Positions 5,564 through 12,508 of a stretch of 13,855 bases of DNA are shown here, piece by piece. Under the pieces are notes generated by a model. That model saw only the letters and a list, made by a program, of their open reading frames with translations, searched no databases and was not told where the DNA came from. This DNA is from Acidobacteria bacterium UBA6911 (GTDB taxonomy: Bacteria > Acidobacteriota > UBA6911). The first letter of the stretch is position 1, and each line of letters begins with the position of its first letter. Location: positions 14,737 through 28,591 of the forward strand of contig DKBB01000182.1 of NCBI GenBank assembly GCA_002451015.1. The letters run 5' to 3'. Both the position numbers and the translations under genes were made by a program.

Positions 5564-7813
5564 ATGACCGAGACAATAAAAGATCCGACAGCCTATGACA
5601 CGGATGTACTCATTATCGGTGGCGGTTTCGGCGGCCTCGCGGCCGCTATCAGGGTCAAAGAGCTTTCGCCGGAAACAAACGTGCTGGTTGTAGACAAGCA
5701 GACGATCGGCTGGGGAGGAAAAGCGAACAAGGGAGCCGGCGTTTTGTGGGTTCTTGCGCCCGGCGATGATATTGACGCCTTCGTCGATTATCACGTGAAA
5801 AACATCGGGATTTACCTGAACGACCAGGACCTGTTGTACGCCATGGCCCGGGAATCGTATAGGGCGGCTCAAAAACTCGCGGATTGGGGCGTCCAGGTCA
5901 TGAAAACTCCGGAAGGAGAATTGGATGTCAACCGTTTGCCTTTCGGCTGGTCGCTGGCGGCAGCGGATCTTGACATGATGCAGCCGCTCAAGGCAAGGGC
6001 CGGGGAACTTGGAGTCAGGCGTCTGGATAAAACACAGGTGGTCGACCTGTTGACCCGGGATGGTTGCGTAACCGGAGCCGTCGGTTTCAGCCTTCTCGAC
6101 GGCCGCTTCGCCGTCTTCAACTCAAAGGCCACGATACTTGCAAACGGCGACTGCGATTTCGGCGTCATGCGGATGTGGGCCAATGCATGCGGCGACGGCA
6201 TTGCCGCCGCCTATAATGCCGGAGCGGAGATGCGCAACGCGGAGTTCGGCAACTTCTACGATGTCATCAACAAAGGTACGGGCATTCCCATCGTCTTCGG
6301 CTTTGACTTTCTCTACAATGCGCAGGGAGAGAAGATAAGCTCCAGGTACATTCAGGGCCCTCAACCGGACATCCCGATCTCCATCATCCTGGGGATGGAG
6401 AAAGAGGTCCTGGAAGGAAGGGGGCCTATTTACATCGACATGGCCGACTTTGTCAAATCCTCGGAGGGAGGACCGGGAATATTTCGATGGGACAGGCCGC
6501 ATTTCAAAGCGCTCTTCGGTCATGAAATGGAAAAAGTACAGAAGTATGGCTCACCGCCTGCGGAAAGAATGGAAGTTTCCCTCGGGTTTACGGGCGAGTT
6601 ATCAGCCGTAAGGGTTGACTGCGAGATGAAGACGACCCTTCCGGGCCTTTGGGCCATTGGAGACACGAGCTACGCGGGTTCGGCATGGGCCGGAGCGGCG
6701 GAGGCGCCGCCCGGAAGGTTGAGGGGCTCCGGGCTGATGAACGCCCTGATAGCGGCTTTGCTGTCCGCTCCGTCCGTGGTCGGACATGCAAAAGAAACCA
6801 CCCCTTCAGAACCGGACGACGGTGAAATTCAACTTCTGAAAGAAAAGATTTTTGCGCCCTTGAATCGCGACCACGGATATGCCGCTTTGGAAGCCATACG
6901 GAGCATTCAGGAAGTGGTCGTCCCCGTGAAATACAGCATGCGCAGAAACAGGGAACGGTTGGAAGAAGCTCTGTCCAGGGTGAAGGAGGTCCGGTTAAAG
7001 CTGCCCGAACTGTACGCGGAAGATCCGCACGGTCTGGTCAAATGCCATGAAGCTTCCTGTATCGCACTGTGTGCCGAAATGGGCTTCAGGGCCGCGCTTG
7101 CCCGGACTGAAAGCAGGGGCTGGCATTACAGGGAAGATTATCCCGAGCGTGACGACGAGAACTGGCTCAAGTGGATCATCCTGAAAAAAGACCGGGACAA
7201 TATGGTTGTCACCACCGAGTCCGTTCCTGTTGAGCGATATAAAATCAAGCCCGGCCGGACAGAGGCGGTACCGGACGCGGTTGTCGATCACGACGAACTT
7301 ATCGGCGTCACCCCCGAAATGATCGACTGGTGGTGGGTCAATATGGAAAAAGGATATCCCCTGTGGGAGCCGAACGATCACAAATCCTTCGTATGGGAAG
7401 TGCCGCCGCCCGAGGGAGGTTATCTCGGCGCCATTCAGATAGCGGAGGAGAAGATGGGCCCAATGCCGTCGATGAAGATCCGGATCCGGTGGGACGACCC
7501 TGACGACTGCCCCATTCCACGCGTTTACGAGCATGCAATCGTTGCATCCGGGATTGACTCCGAAGGAAAAGTTCAGGCCATGATTCTTCACGAATACGAG
7601 AAGAGTCCCCGTGGAACCCGAATGCGCTCCACAATGCGATTCCTGGGCCCCGTTCCTCCCGGCCTGCCGGAGATCTGGAAAAAACATGACAGGGCGGAAG
7701 TATCGACGTTCCCGAATTTCCTGCCTGATCTTTACAGAATGTGGCAGGTCGTCAAAGATCCGGCGATCAACAGGCAATGCACCCTGACTAGGAAACCACA
7801 GCAAAGCGACTAG
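5564..7813 (+). CDS. Fumarate-reductase/AprA-like flavoprotein fused to a DAPG-hydrolase-like domain
   Basis: A 749-residue two-domain protein. Residues 1 to about 550 are an FAD oxidoreductase of the succinate dehydrogenase/fumarate reductase/AprA superfamily: dinucleotide-binding GGGFGG at 19-24, the second FAD segment GLWAIGDT ending near 368, and the C-terminal helical domain with ESRGWHYREDYPERDD at 516-531. There is no SHT-type His for covalent FAD; that spot reads GWGGKANKG. The usual active-site HxMGG stretch is replaced by SLGFTGE near 339, so the substrate is probably not fumarate. Residues about 560-740 form a second DAPG-hydrolase-like domain (TPEMIDWWW, Met586), keeping equivalents of the four metal ligands: His606, Glu656, His708, Glu712. 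The start is ATG 5564, with AAAGGA at 5551-5556. The likely job is reduction (or oxidation) of a phenolic compound coupled to C-C cleavage, with electrons via the ferredoxin; this is inference. Confidence 0.88.
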   Translation: MTETIKDPTAYDTDVLIIGGGFGGLAAAIRVKELSPETNVLVVDKQTIGWGGKANKGAGVLWVLAPGDDIDAFVDYHVKNIGIYLNDQDLLYAMARESYRAAQKLADWGVQVMKTPEGELDVNRLPFGWSLAAADLDMMQPLKARAGELGVRRLDKTQVVDLLTRDGCVTGAVGFSLLDGRFAVFNSKATILANGDCDFGVMRMWANACGDGIAAAYNAGAEMRNAEFGNFYDVINKGTGIPIVFGFDFLYNAQGEKISSRYIQGPQPDIPISIILGMEKEVLEGRGPIYIDMADFVKSSEGGPGIFRWDRPHFKALFGHEMEKVQKYGSPPAERMEVSLGFTGELSAVRVDCEMKTTLPGLWAIGDTSYAGSAWAGAAEAPPGRLRGSGLMNALIAALLSAPSVVGHAKETTPSEPDDGEIQLLKEKIFAPLNRDHGYAALEAIRSIQEVVVPVKYSMRRNRERLEEALSRVKEVRLKLPELYAEDPHGLVKCHEASCIALCAEMGFRAALARTESRGWHYREDYPERDDENWLKWIILKKDRDNMVVTTESVPVERYKIKPGRTEAVPDAVVDHDELIGVTPEMIDWWWVNMEKGYPLWEPNDHKSFVWEVPPPEGGYLGAIQIAEEKMGPMPSMKIRIRWDDPDDCPIPRVYEHAIVASGIDSEGKVQAMILHEYEKSPRGTRMRSTMRFLGPVPPGLPEIWKKHDRAEVSTFPNFLPDLYRMWQVVKDPAINRQCTLTRKPQQSD

Positions 7814-7956
7814 CCCATTTCTCACAATTTTTCGAAAGGATTCCGGCAAACTGCTGCAACTCGTACAAATATCTTGAACGGAACATTTCTTTTTCTATCC
7901 AAAATCCGGGTTACGGCTATACAATAGGTCCGCTTCCTGTCTACGACCAAAGCTTT

Positions 7957-7970
7957 CCGGCGCGAGCCGG
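7957..7970 (+). other. Small GC-rich hairpin in the leader of the symporter gene
   Basis: The 208-bp gap 7814-8021 between the fusion gene and the symporter has no convincing ORF. Within it, CCGGC-GCGA-GCCGG can fold into a perfect 5-bp stem with a GNRA-type tetraloop. No T-run follows, so it is not a standard terminator. It may be an mRNA processing or stability element, or chance. I could not place a clear promoter in this gap, so whether the symporter is read from the upstream operon or separately is open. Confidence 0.3.
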
Positions 7971-8021
7971 TGACATGACCGGGTGCCCCTGCCCACTCTG
8001 TGTATGAAAAGGAGCCTACCC

Positions 8022-9392
8022 ATGGCGGAACGATTGCGCAAGTCGCTGCTGTATACATTCGGTGTCGGGGATCTGTGCTTAGCCCTGATGATAGCTACGG
8101 AATTGTATCTGTACCCAAGATTTCTGACCGATTTTGCCGGTTTCCCTTTACATATCGCGGACCGGATTTTATGGATAACTGCCCTGTTTGATATCGTGTG
8201 TGCTTTTTTAGGCGGCATCATCCTGCAGAAAGTCACACTCAGGTTCGGAGGGAAATACCGGTCATGGCTACTGCTCGGACCGCCGCTGGTCGCTCCCCTG
8301 TACGTTCTGCAGTTTGTGAAGATAGGTGACTTTACCCAGGCGGCAGTCATCATTATCGTCACCTTCCTGATGAGCCACATGTTGTTCAACGTCGTGTATG
8401 CGGCCACCGGTTCCATGGTGGGACGGTTGAGCCAGCTGCCGGATGAACGAACGATATTATCCACCAGCAGGGCCCAGGGCATGTCGGCGGCGGCTATCAT
8501 TTTTTCCATAGCCGGCACGCGGATGATCGACTACTTCGGCGAGCGTACAACCCGTCTTGCGGGTTATCCAATTACAGTCGCAATTTTTGCCGTCCTGATG
8601 GTTTTAGGATACTTGTATATCTACTTCAGGACCAGGGGGAAGGATCCCTATGACGAAAATGTTGAGCAAACCGCCAGTCCAGAAGGGAAAATTTCCCTTC
8701 TGGATATCTTCCGCGAGGTATTCAAAAACCGTCCTCTTCTGTTTTTAATGTGCGCGGACATCTTCAACTACACCTGTGCTTTCTTCATAGCGGGTTTTGC
8801 AACGTATTATTTTACCTATGTAATGAAAAACGAGGACTTTTTCAATAAGTACTTCCTCCTGGCCCTCAGTATCTTTCTGCTTCTGGGGACGCTGGCCGCT
8901 GCATGGATCGGATTGAAGCTGGGCAAACGCAAGACTTACTGGATGGCTTTTATCGTGGCTGCGTGTGTGTTTGCGTCGGCTATATTCCTGGGGAAATCGG
9001 AGTGGAGCTTTACGATCATTATCTGTATCGGATCGGCCATACAGTATGTTGCAGTATCCATGTGCACGGCGCTGTACTCCGACGCGGCCATTTACGGTGA
9101 ATGGAAAAACGGCAGGAATATCCTGGCGTTTTCTATGGCTCTCCTGATTCTGCCCCTCAAAATGGGTGTGTTGATCCGGAACAAACTCATCACGAACGGG
9201 CTTATTACAATTGGATTTGTAGCCAACCAGGATCCCGCACCTGAAGTTGTTGACGGGATCAAAACCCTCATGATCCTTGTGCCGGCGGCAGCTTGTGTCC
9301 TGGCAGCAGTAATTTTTTTCTTCGGATATAACATTGAAGATAAAAATATTCTGAAGATGCAGGGAGAAATAGCCGCCCGCAAAGCCCGTTAA
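8022..9392 (+). CDS. GPH/MFS_2 family sodium (or proton):glycoside symporter
   Basis: A 456-residue inner-membrane transporter with about 12 hydrophobic helices, of the glycoside-pentoside-hexuronide:cation symporter group (MelB-like, MFS_2). Family marks are the N-terminal LLYTFGVGDLCLAL, the helix-2 region with LFDIVCAFLGG where MelB-type proteins carry the Asp cation site, the DERTILSTSRAQGMSAAA motif after helix 4, and YSDAAIYGEWKNGRN in the second half, close to the family's D-x-x-x-YGEWKTG signature. The start is ATG 8022, with AAAAGGAG at 8007-8014; ATGs at 7983 and 8004 lie further upstream without such a site. It follows the flavoprotein fusion on the same strand after 208 bp. It probably imports the substrate of the adjacent pathway or its glycoside, though it could equally serve the pentose-releasing GH43 genes. 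Confidence 0.88.
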   Translation: MAERLRKSLLYTFGVGDLCLALMIATELYLYPRFLTDFAGFPLHIADRILWITALFDIVCAFLGGIILQKVTLRFGGKYRSWLLLGPPLVAPLYVLQFVKIGDFTQAAVIIIVTFLMSHMLFNVVYAATGSMVGRLSQLPDERTILSTSRAQGMSAAAIIFSIAGTRMIDYFGERTTRLAGYPITVAIFAVLMVLGYLYIYFRTRGKDPYDENVEQTASPEGKISLLDIFREVFKNRPLLFLMCADIFNYTCAFFIAGFATYYFTYVMKNEDFFNKYFLLALSIFLLLGTLAAAWIGLKLGKRKTYWMAFIVAACVFASAIFLGKSEWSFTIIICIGSAIQYVAVSMCTALYSDAAIYGEWKNGRNILAFSMALLILPLKMGVLIRNKLITNGLITIGFVANQDPAPEVVDGIKTLMILVPAAACVLAAVIFFFGYNIEDKNILKMQGEIAARKAR

Positions 9393-9446
9393 GCAGATCC
9401 GTATACCGGTTCCTGGGCATTTAAAAGAACATCGGAAGAAAAGATC

Positions 9447-9461
9447 CCGGTGAAACGCCGG
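9447..9461. terminator. Possible bidirectional terminator between convergent symporter and nitroreductase genes
   Basis: The sequence CCGGTG-AAA-CGCCGG forms a 6-bp stem (one G-U pair) with a three-base loop. It begins immediately after the nitroreductase stop codon (9462-9464, minus strand). On the plus strand it is followed by a TTTT run at 9467-9470. On the minus strand the following bases read GATCTTTTCTTCC. T-rich tracts on both sides and the convergent gene arrangement fit a short bidirectional terminator. The stem is short, so confidence is moderate. Confidence 0.4.
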
Positions 9462-10115
9462 CTAGATTTTGTAACGCACCACTTCCCGGATCGGACGGCG
9501 CGGGCTACGGTATGTGTTGATGATGCTGTCCGGTTCAGGATACCCAAGCGCAATTCCGATCACGATATCCAGGTCCTCCGGAATTTCCAGTTCCTGCCGC
9601 AGAACGTCCGGTTGCGACACCAGCATCCCCGCGATAAATGAATCGACGCCGCAGCCCTGGGCCGCCAGGCAGATCGTTTGAACAAACGTCCCGATATCCA
9701 GACTTTTGGAAGCGGGGAGGGCTTTGTCCATGCAGACGACCACCACAACCTGTGCCCCGAATATACGGGCTTGCCATTCCGCGAAAACCATGCCGGATGC
9801 CGGATCTGCCGGATCCAGTCCCAACAACCGGAGGCGTTCGTTTCTGATCATTGCCATTCGCTCCTGGTACTTGGCCGGCAGAGGCGGCGGGCCGGCCGGC
9901 GCCCCGGTTCCACTCTGAGAACGCTCCTGATAAACCTTGCGGATTCTCTCCAGGGTTGCCCCGGCGGCAACAAAAACCTCCCACGGCTGACTGTTGCCCC
10001 CCGACGGGCTTCTAAGAGCAGCTTCCAGAATTTTCATTACGGTTTCTTCCGGAACCGGCCTGGAACTGAAATCGCGTACGCTGTGCCGGGTCAGAATCGC
10101 TTCGATTACATCCAT
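9462..10115 (-). CDS. Nitroreductase-family FMN oxidoreductase
   Basis: A 217-residue FMN-dependent, NAD(P)H-using oxidoreductase of the nitroreductase superfamily, cytoplasmic and usually dimeric. Family features are the opening DVIEAILTRHSVRDFSSRPV with the phosphate-binding Arg/His/Ser, the SPSGGNSQPWEVF loop near residue 37, the LDIGTFVQTICLAAQGCGVDS helix near 139, and the C-terminal GIALGYPEPDS segment near 189. AGGAGAG (plus-strand 10123-10129 complement) precedes the ATG at 10113-10115. The region of residues 67-80 is rich in Gly, Ala and Pro, a flexible insertion. It lies downstream of the GH43-CBM6 gene by 77 bp on the same strand and is convergent with the symporter. The natural substrate (nitroaromatic, quinone, enone) cannot be told; a link to the reductive locus on the left is only suggestive. 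Confidence 0.92.
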   Translation of the reverse strand: MDVIEAILTRHSVRDFSSRPVPEETVMKILEAALRSPSGGNSQPWEVFVAAGATLERIRKVYQERSQSGTGAPAGPPPLPAKYQERMAMIRNERLRLLGLDPADPASGMVFAEWQARIFGAQVVVVVCMDKALPASKSLDIGTFVQTICLAAQGCGVDSFIAGMLVSQPDVLRQELEIPEDLDIVIGIALGYPEPDSIINTYRSPRRPIREVVRYKI

Positions 10116-10192
10116 AAATAGACTCTCCTATAATCGAAATCTCTGTTGGACTCACTCGTTTCCTAACAACAATAAAGTCGTTGCAGAGGTTC

Positions 10193-11515
10193 TTATTCAA
10201 ACTTTATCCAATCTATCTCCACGTTTTTCGCGTCCTTAAGAATCACAAACAAGTCGTGGACTCCGGCAGGACTTTGCGAGAGTTTTGCATTGAACACGTT
10301 CCAATCCGTATTATTCGCGATTTCAACTTGAGCGACCAGTGGCCCGTCTATCCTGTCGATATGGATTTCAATACTGCCGCCTGTTGACGATAAGGCATTG
10401 ACATTGACGGCACTCAACTTCTCTTCACCAAAGTCGACTTTATTGTATTGTACCGATGCATTCCGGTCCTTCATTACAGCTTTCCATCCGTCTCGTTTCT
10501 GTTCAGCATTAACGAATGCCACGGATACTTTTTCCGGGCTGATGGCGCTGTACCTGTCAATCTGAATTTCTTTTAACGCACTGGAGATACCCACCCCACG
10601 ATGGGTTGGAAGGACTTTTTGGATGGTGCCGTCCTCATTGAAGAAAAGATAATCCGCTTTGATGGAGCGGTTTTTATCAAAGTCAGGGGACAAATCCTTG
10701 TCATGATAAAACAGATACCACCGGCCTTTGTACTCAACGATGGAATGATGATTGGTCCAGCAGTCACTGGCGGATTTGTCCATAATCACTCCTTTCTGCT
10801 CGAAAGGCCCCAAAGGGTTGCTGCCGGTCGCATACTCAAGTCTTTCAGCTCCGCCTACTTCATGAGGATACGTCAGGTAATAAATGCCGTTGCGTTCAAA
10901 AACAAAAGGACCCTCTACCAGTCCTTCTGTCGGAAGATTCGGAATCCTCTGCACCTCGGAATCAAGTTCCACCATATTGTCTTTCAGCCTGGCCACAAAT
11001 ATTGCGTTCATTGAATAGTATAGATATGACGTTCCATCTTTATCGATGAATACGCATGGATCTATGCCGCGTGCGCCATCTATGGGCTGTTCCTCCGGCT
11101 TGAAGGGACCGTAGGGTTTATCCGCTATGGCGACCCCGATCCTGCCTCCCGTGGGAAAATAGAAATAGTATTTTCCATTTTTGAACACGCAGTCGGGCGC
11201 CCACATATCGAAAGACTCACGTTGCAGCCATGGAACGCCGGTCTGGGTCAAAATGACCCCGTGATCCGTCCAGTCCGTCAGGTTTTCGGAAGAGAAAACA
11301 TGATAGTCTTCCATGACAAACCAGTTGGCACGCCCCCTGCCCGGACTGGCCGGGATATCATGAGAAGGATAAACATATATTTTGCCTTCAAACACTCTGG
11401 CGGTCGGATCGGCTGTGAACTGATCCATGACCAGGGGATTCTGGGCTGCAATGCAATGAGCGCCCAATAGAACGAATATACTGAATATTCCCAAGTAAAA
11501 GACAAATCGATTCAT
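10193..11515 (-). CDS. Exported GH43 glycosidase with C-terminal CBM6
   Basis: A 440-residue secreted or periplasmic glycoside hydrolase family 43 enzyme acting on arabinose- or xylose-containing plant polysaccharides. An N-terminal signal peptide (residues 1 to about 24, AHCIAA) is followed by the five-bladed propeller. The three acids are in place: Asp36 in TADPT (base), Asp152 in GIDPC (pKa modulator), Glu201 in VEGPFVF (acid). Residues about 325-440 are a CBM6 beta-sandwich with VDFG, GGSIEIHIDRIDGPLVA, GVHDLFVILK and the final IDWIKF. ATG 11513-11515 is preferred because GGGAG (complement of 11523-11527) lies seven bases upstream; an ATG ten codons earlier lacks this. Activity is probably xylosidase or arabinofuranosidase, not resolvable by eye. 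The gene is visibly more AT-rich than its right-hand neighbours. It is divergent from the jelly-roll protein gene. Confidence 0.93.
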   Translation of the reverse strand: MNRFVFYLGIFSIFVLLGAHCIAAQNPLVMDQFTADPTARVFEGKIYVYPSHDIPASPGRGRANWFVMEDYHVFSSENLTDWTDHGVILTQTGVPWLQRESFDMWAPDCVFKNGKYYFYFPTGGRIGVAIADKPYGPFKPEEQPIDGARGIDPCVFIDKDGTSYLYYSMNAIFVARLKDNMVELDSEVQRIPNLPTEGLVEGPFVFERNGIYYLTYPHEVGGAERLEYATGSNPLGPFEQKGVIMDKSASDCWTNHHSIVEYKGRWYLFYHDKDLSPDFDKNRSIKADYLFFNEDGTIQKVLPTHRGVGISSALKEIQIDRYSAISPEKVSVAFVNAEQKRDGWKAVMKDRNASVQYNKVDFGEEKLSAVNVNALSSTGGSIEIHIDRIDGPLVAQVEIANNTDWNVFNAKLSQSPAGVHDLFVILKDAKNVEIDWIKFE

Positions 11516-11732
11516 CTGATATCTCCCATTTATTGTCTTAAACAATATTCCTTATTAATCAACGGGACGCATTTTATCAGAAACGGGGACAAGCGTAATA
11601 CCGGAAGGTATTTCAGAAACCGATAATAAGGCTCGCTGGACATTTCGGCATGAATTACTTACATTGGTCCCTTCAGAAAAAAACCATTTTCTTTTTGCGT
11701 CGAAAAATCTGAAATACCACAAAGGGCTAATT
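11516..11732. promoter_or_regulatory. Divergent intergenic region between the two glycosidase transcription units
   Basis: These 217 bp lie between the starts of the GH43-CBM6 gene (minus) and the jelly-roll protein gene (plus), so they must hold both promoters. The segment is AT-rich. It contains a perfect 6-bp inverted repeat, AATACC-GGAA-GGTATT at 11597-11612, roughly in the middle, which could be an operator half-site pair or an RNA hairpin with a GNRA loop. I cannot assign -35/-10 boxes with confidence, and saw no ORF here. Confidence 0.4.
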
Positions 11733-12464
11733 ATGAACGTGCTCCGTAAATTTTCGATACCGGGAACAGGTGTCCTGGCTGTGCTGGCGTTTCAAATCTT
11801 TATCATCGCGCCGAAACATGCGGTTTCCGACGATGCTCCCCGCAGCATCGCGCCTTACTTCACACCGGCAACATCCTCGCCCAAGGCGCCGGACCCGGAG
11901 GGCTTCCTGCAGCGCTGGCTGCTTCTCGAGCCGATCAACAAGCCGAACCGCACCAATACCGTGTTTACCGACACCTACGTCCGGAACGCAATGAATACCG
12001 AGTACTTCCCCGGCCAGTTCGCCGTCATTCCGCGCAGCGGCGATAGGGTGACGGTTGCCGGCCAGGAACTCGCATGGCATGCTCTGGATTCCACCAATTT
12101 CAACGTCAAGCTTTTTCGCTTCGCTTACGGCCTGAACAAACCGACGTACGGCGTCCTCTTCTGGGCTGTTACCATCGTCAACAGCCCGCGTGAAATCAAG
12201 AACGCCCGCCTGGCCGTCGGCTCCAATTCGGCATCGATGTGGTGGCTCAACGGCAAGGAAGCCGTCGGTCTGTTCGGCGACCGGCGCATGGTTATGGATG
12301 ACTGCATCTCCAAACGACTCACTATCAACAAGGGGCGGAACGTCATTCGCGGCGCCGTCATCAACGGCCCCGGCTTGAGTGATTTCTGCGTCCGCTTTAT
12401 CGATGAAGATGGTGAACCGATCAAAGATATTACGCTAAGCCTTGAAAACGTTGGTAATGAATGA
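11733..12464 (+). CDS. Exported jelly-roll accessory protein of a hemicellulase locus
   Basis: A 243-residue exported protein without obvious catalytic motifs. A signal peptide covers about residues 1-32 (hydrophobic VLAVLAFQIFIIA, then AVS). Next comes a segment with LQRWLLLEPINKPNRT, then a beta-rich domain ending in a strand pattern typical of jelly-roll carbohydrate-binding domains, including SASMWWLNGKE at about 166-176 and KGRNVIRGAVING. Similar domains are, as I recall, found fused to or beside GH43 enzymes and acetylxylan esterases in polysaccharide-degrading bacteria. ATG 11733 is chosen because the signal peptide begins there and AAAGGG at 11721-11726 precedes it; ATG 11664 would put 23 polar residues in front. 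It ends 44 bp before the arabinanase gene and is probably co-transcribed. Likely a sugar-binding or enzyme-assisting role; no activity is claimed. Confidence 0.72.
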   Translation: MNVLRKFSIPGTGVLAVLAFQIFIIAPKHAVSDDAPRSIAPYFTPATSSPKAPDPEGFLQRWLLLEPINKPNRTNTVFTDTYVRNAMNTEYFPGQFAVIPRSGDRVTVAGQELAWHALDSTNFNVKLFRFAYGLNKPTYGVLFWAVTIVNSPREIKNARLAVGSNSASMWWLNGKEAVGLFGDRRMVMDDCISKRLTINKGRNVIRGAVINGPGLSDFCVRFIDEDGEPIKDITLSLENVGNE

Positions 12465-12508
12465 GTCATCCTATTATTGGTATCTATCCTTTTGTACTTG
12501 GAGCTTCT

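Noticed and set aside
6995..7849. 284-residue minus-strand open frame
   Set aside because: Antisense to the hydrolase domain of the fusion gene; the sense strand has clear conserved motifs, this frame has none.
8903..9147. Short plus-strand frames inside the symporter gene
   Set aside because: Out-of-frame shadows without ribosome sites or motifs.
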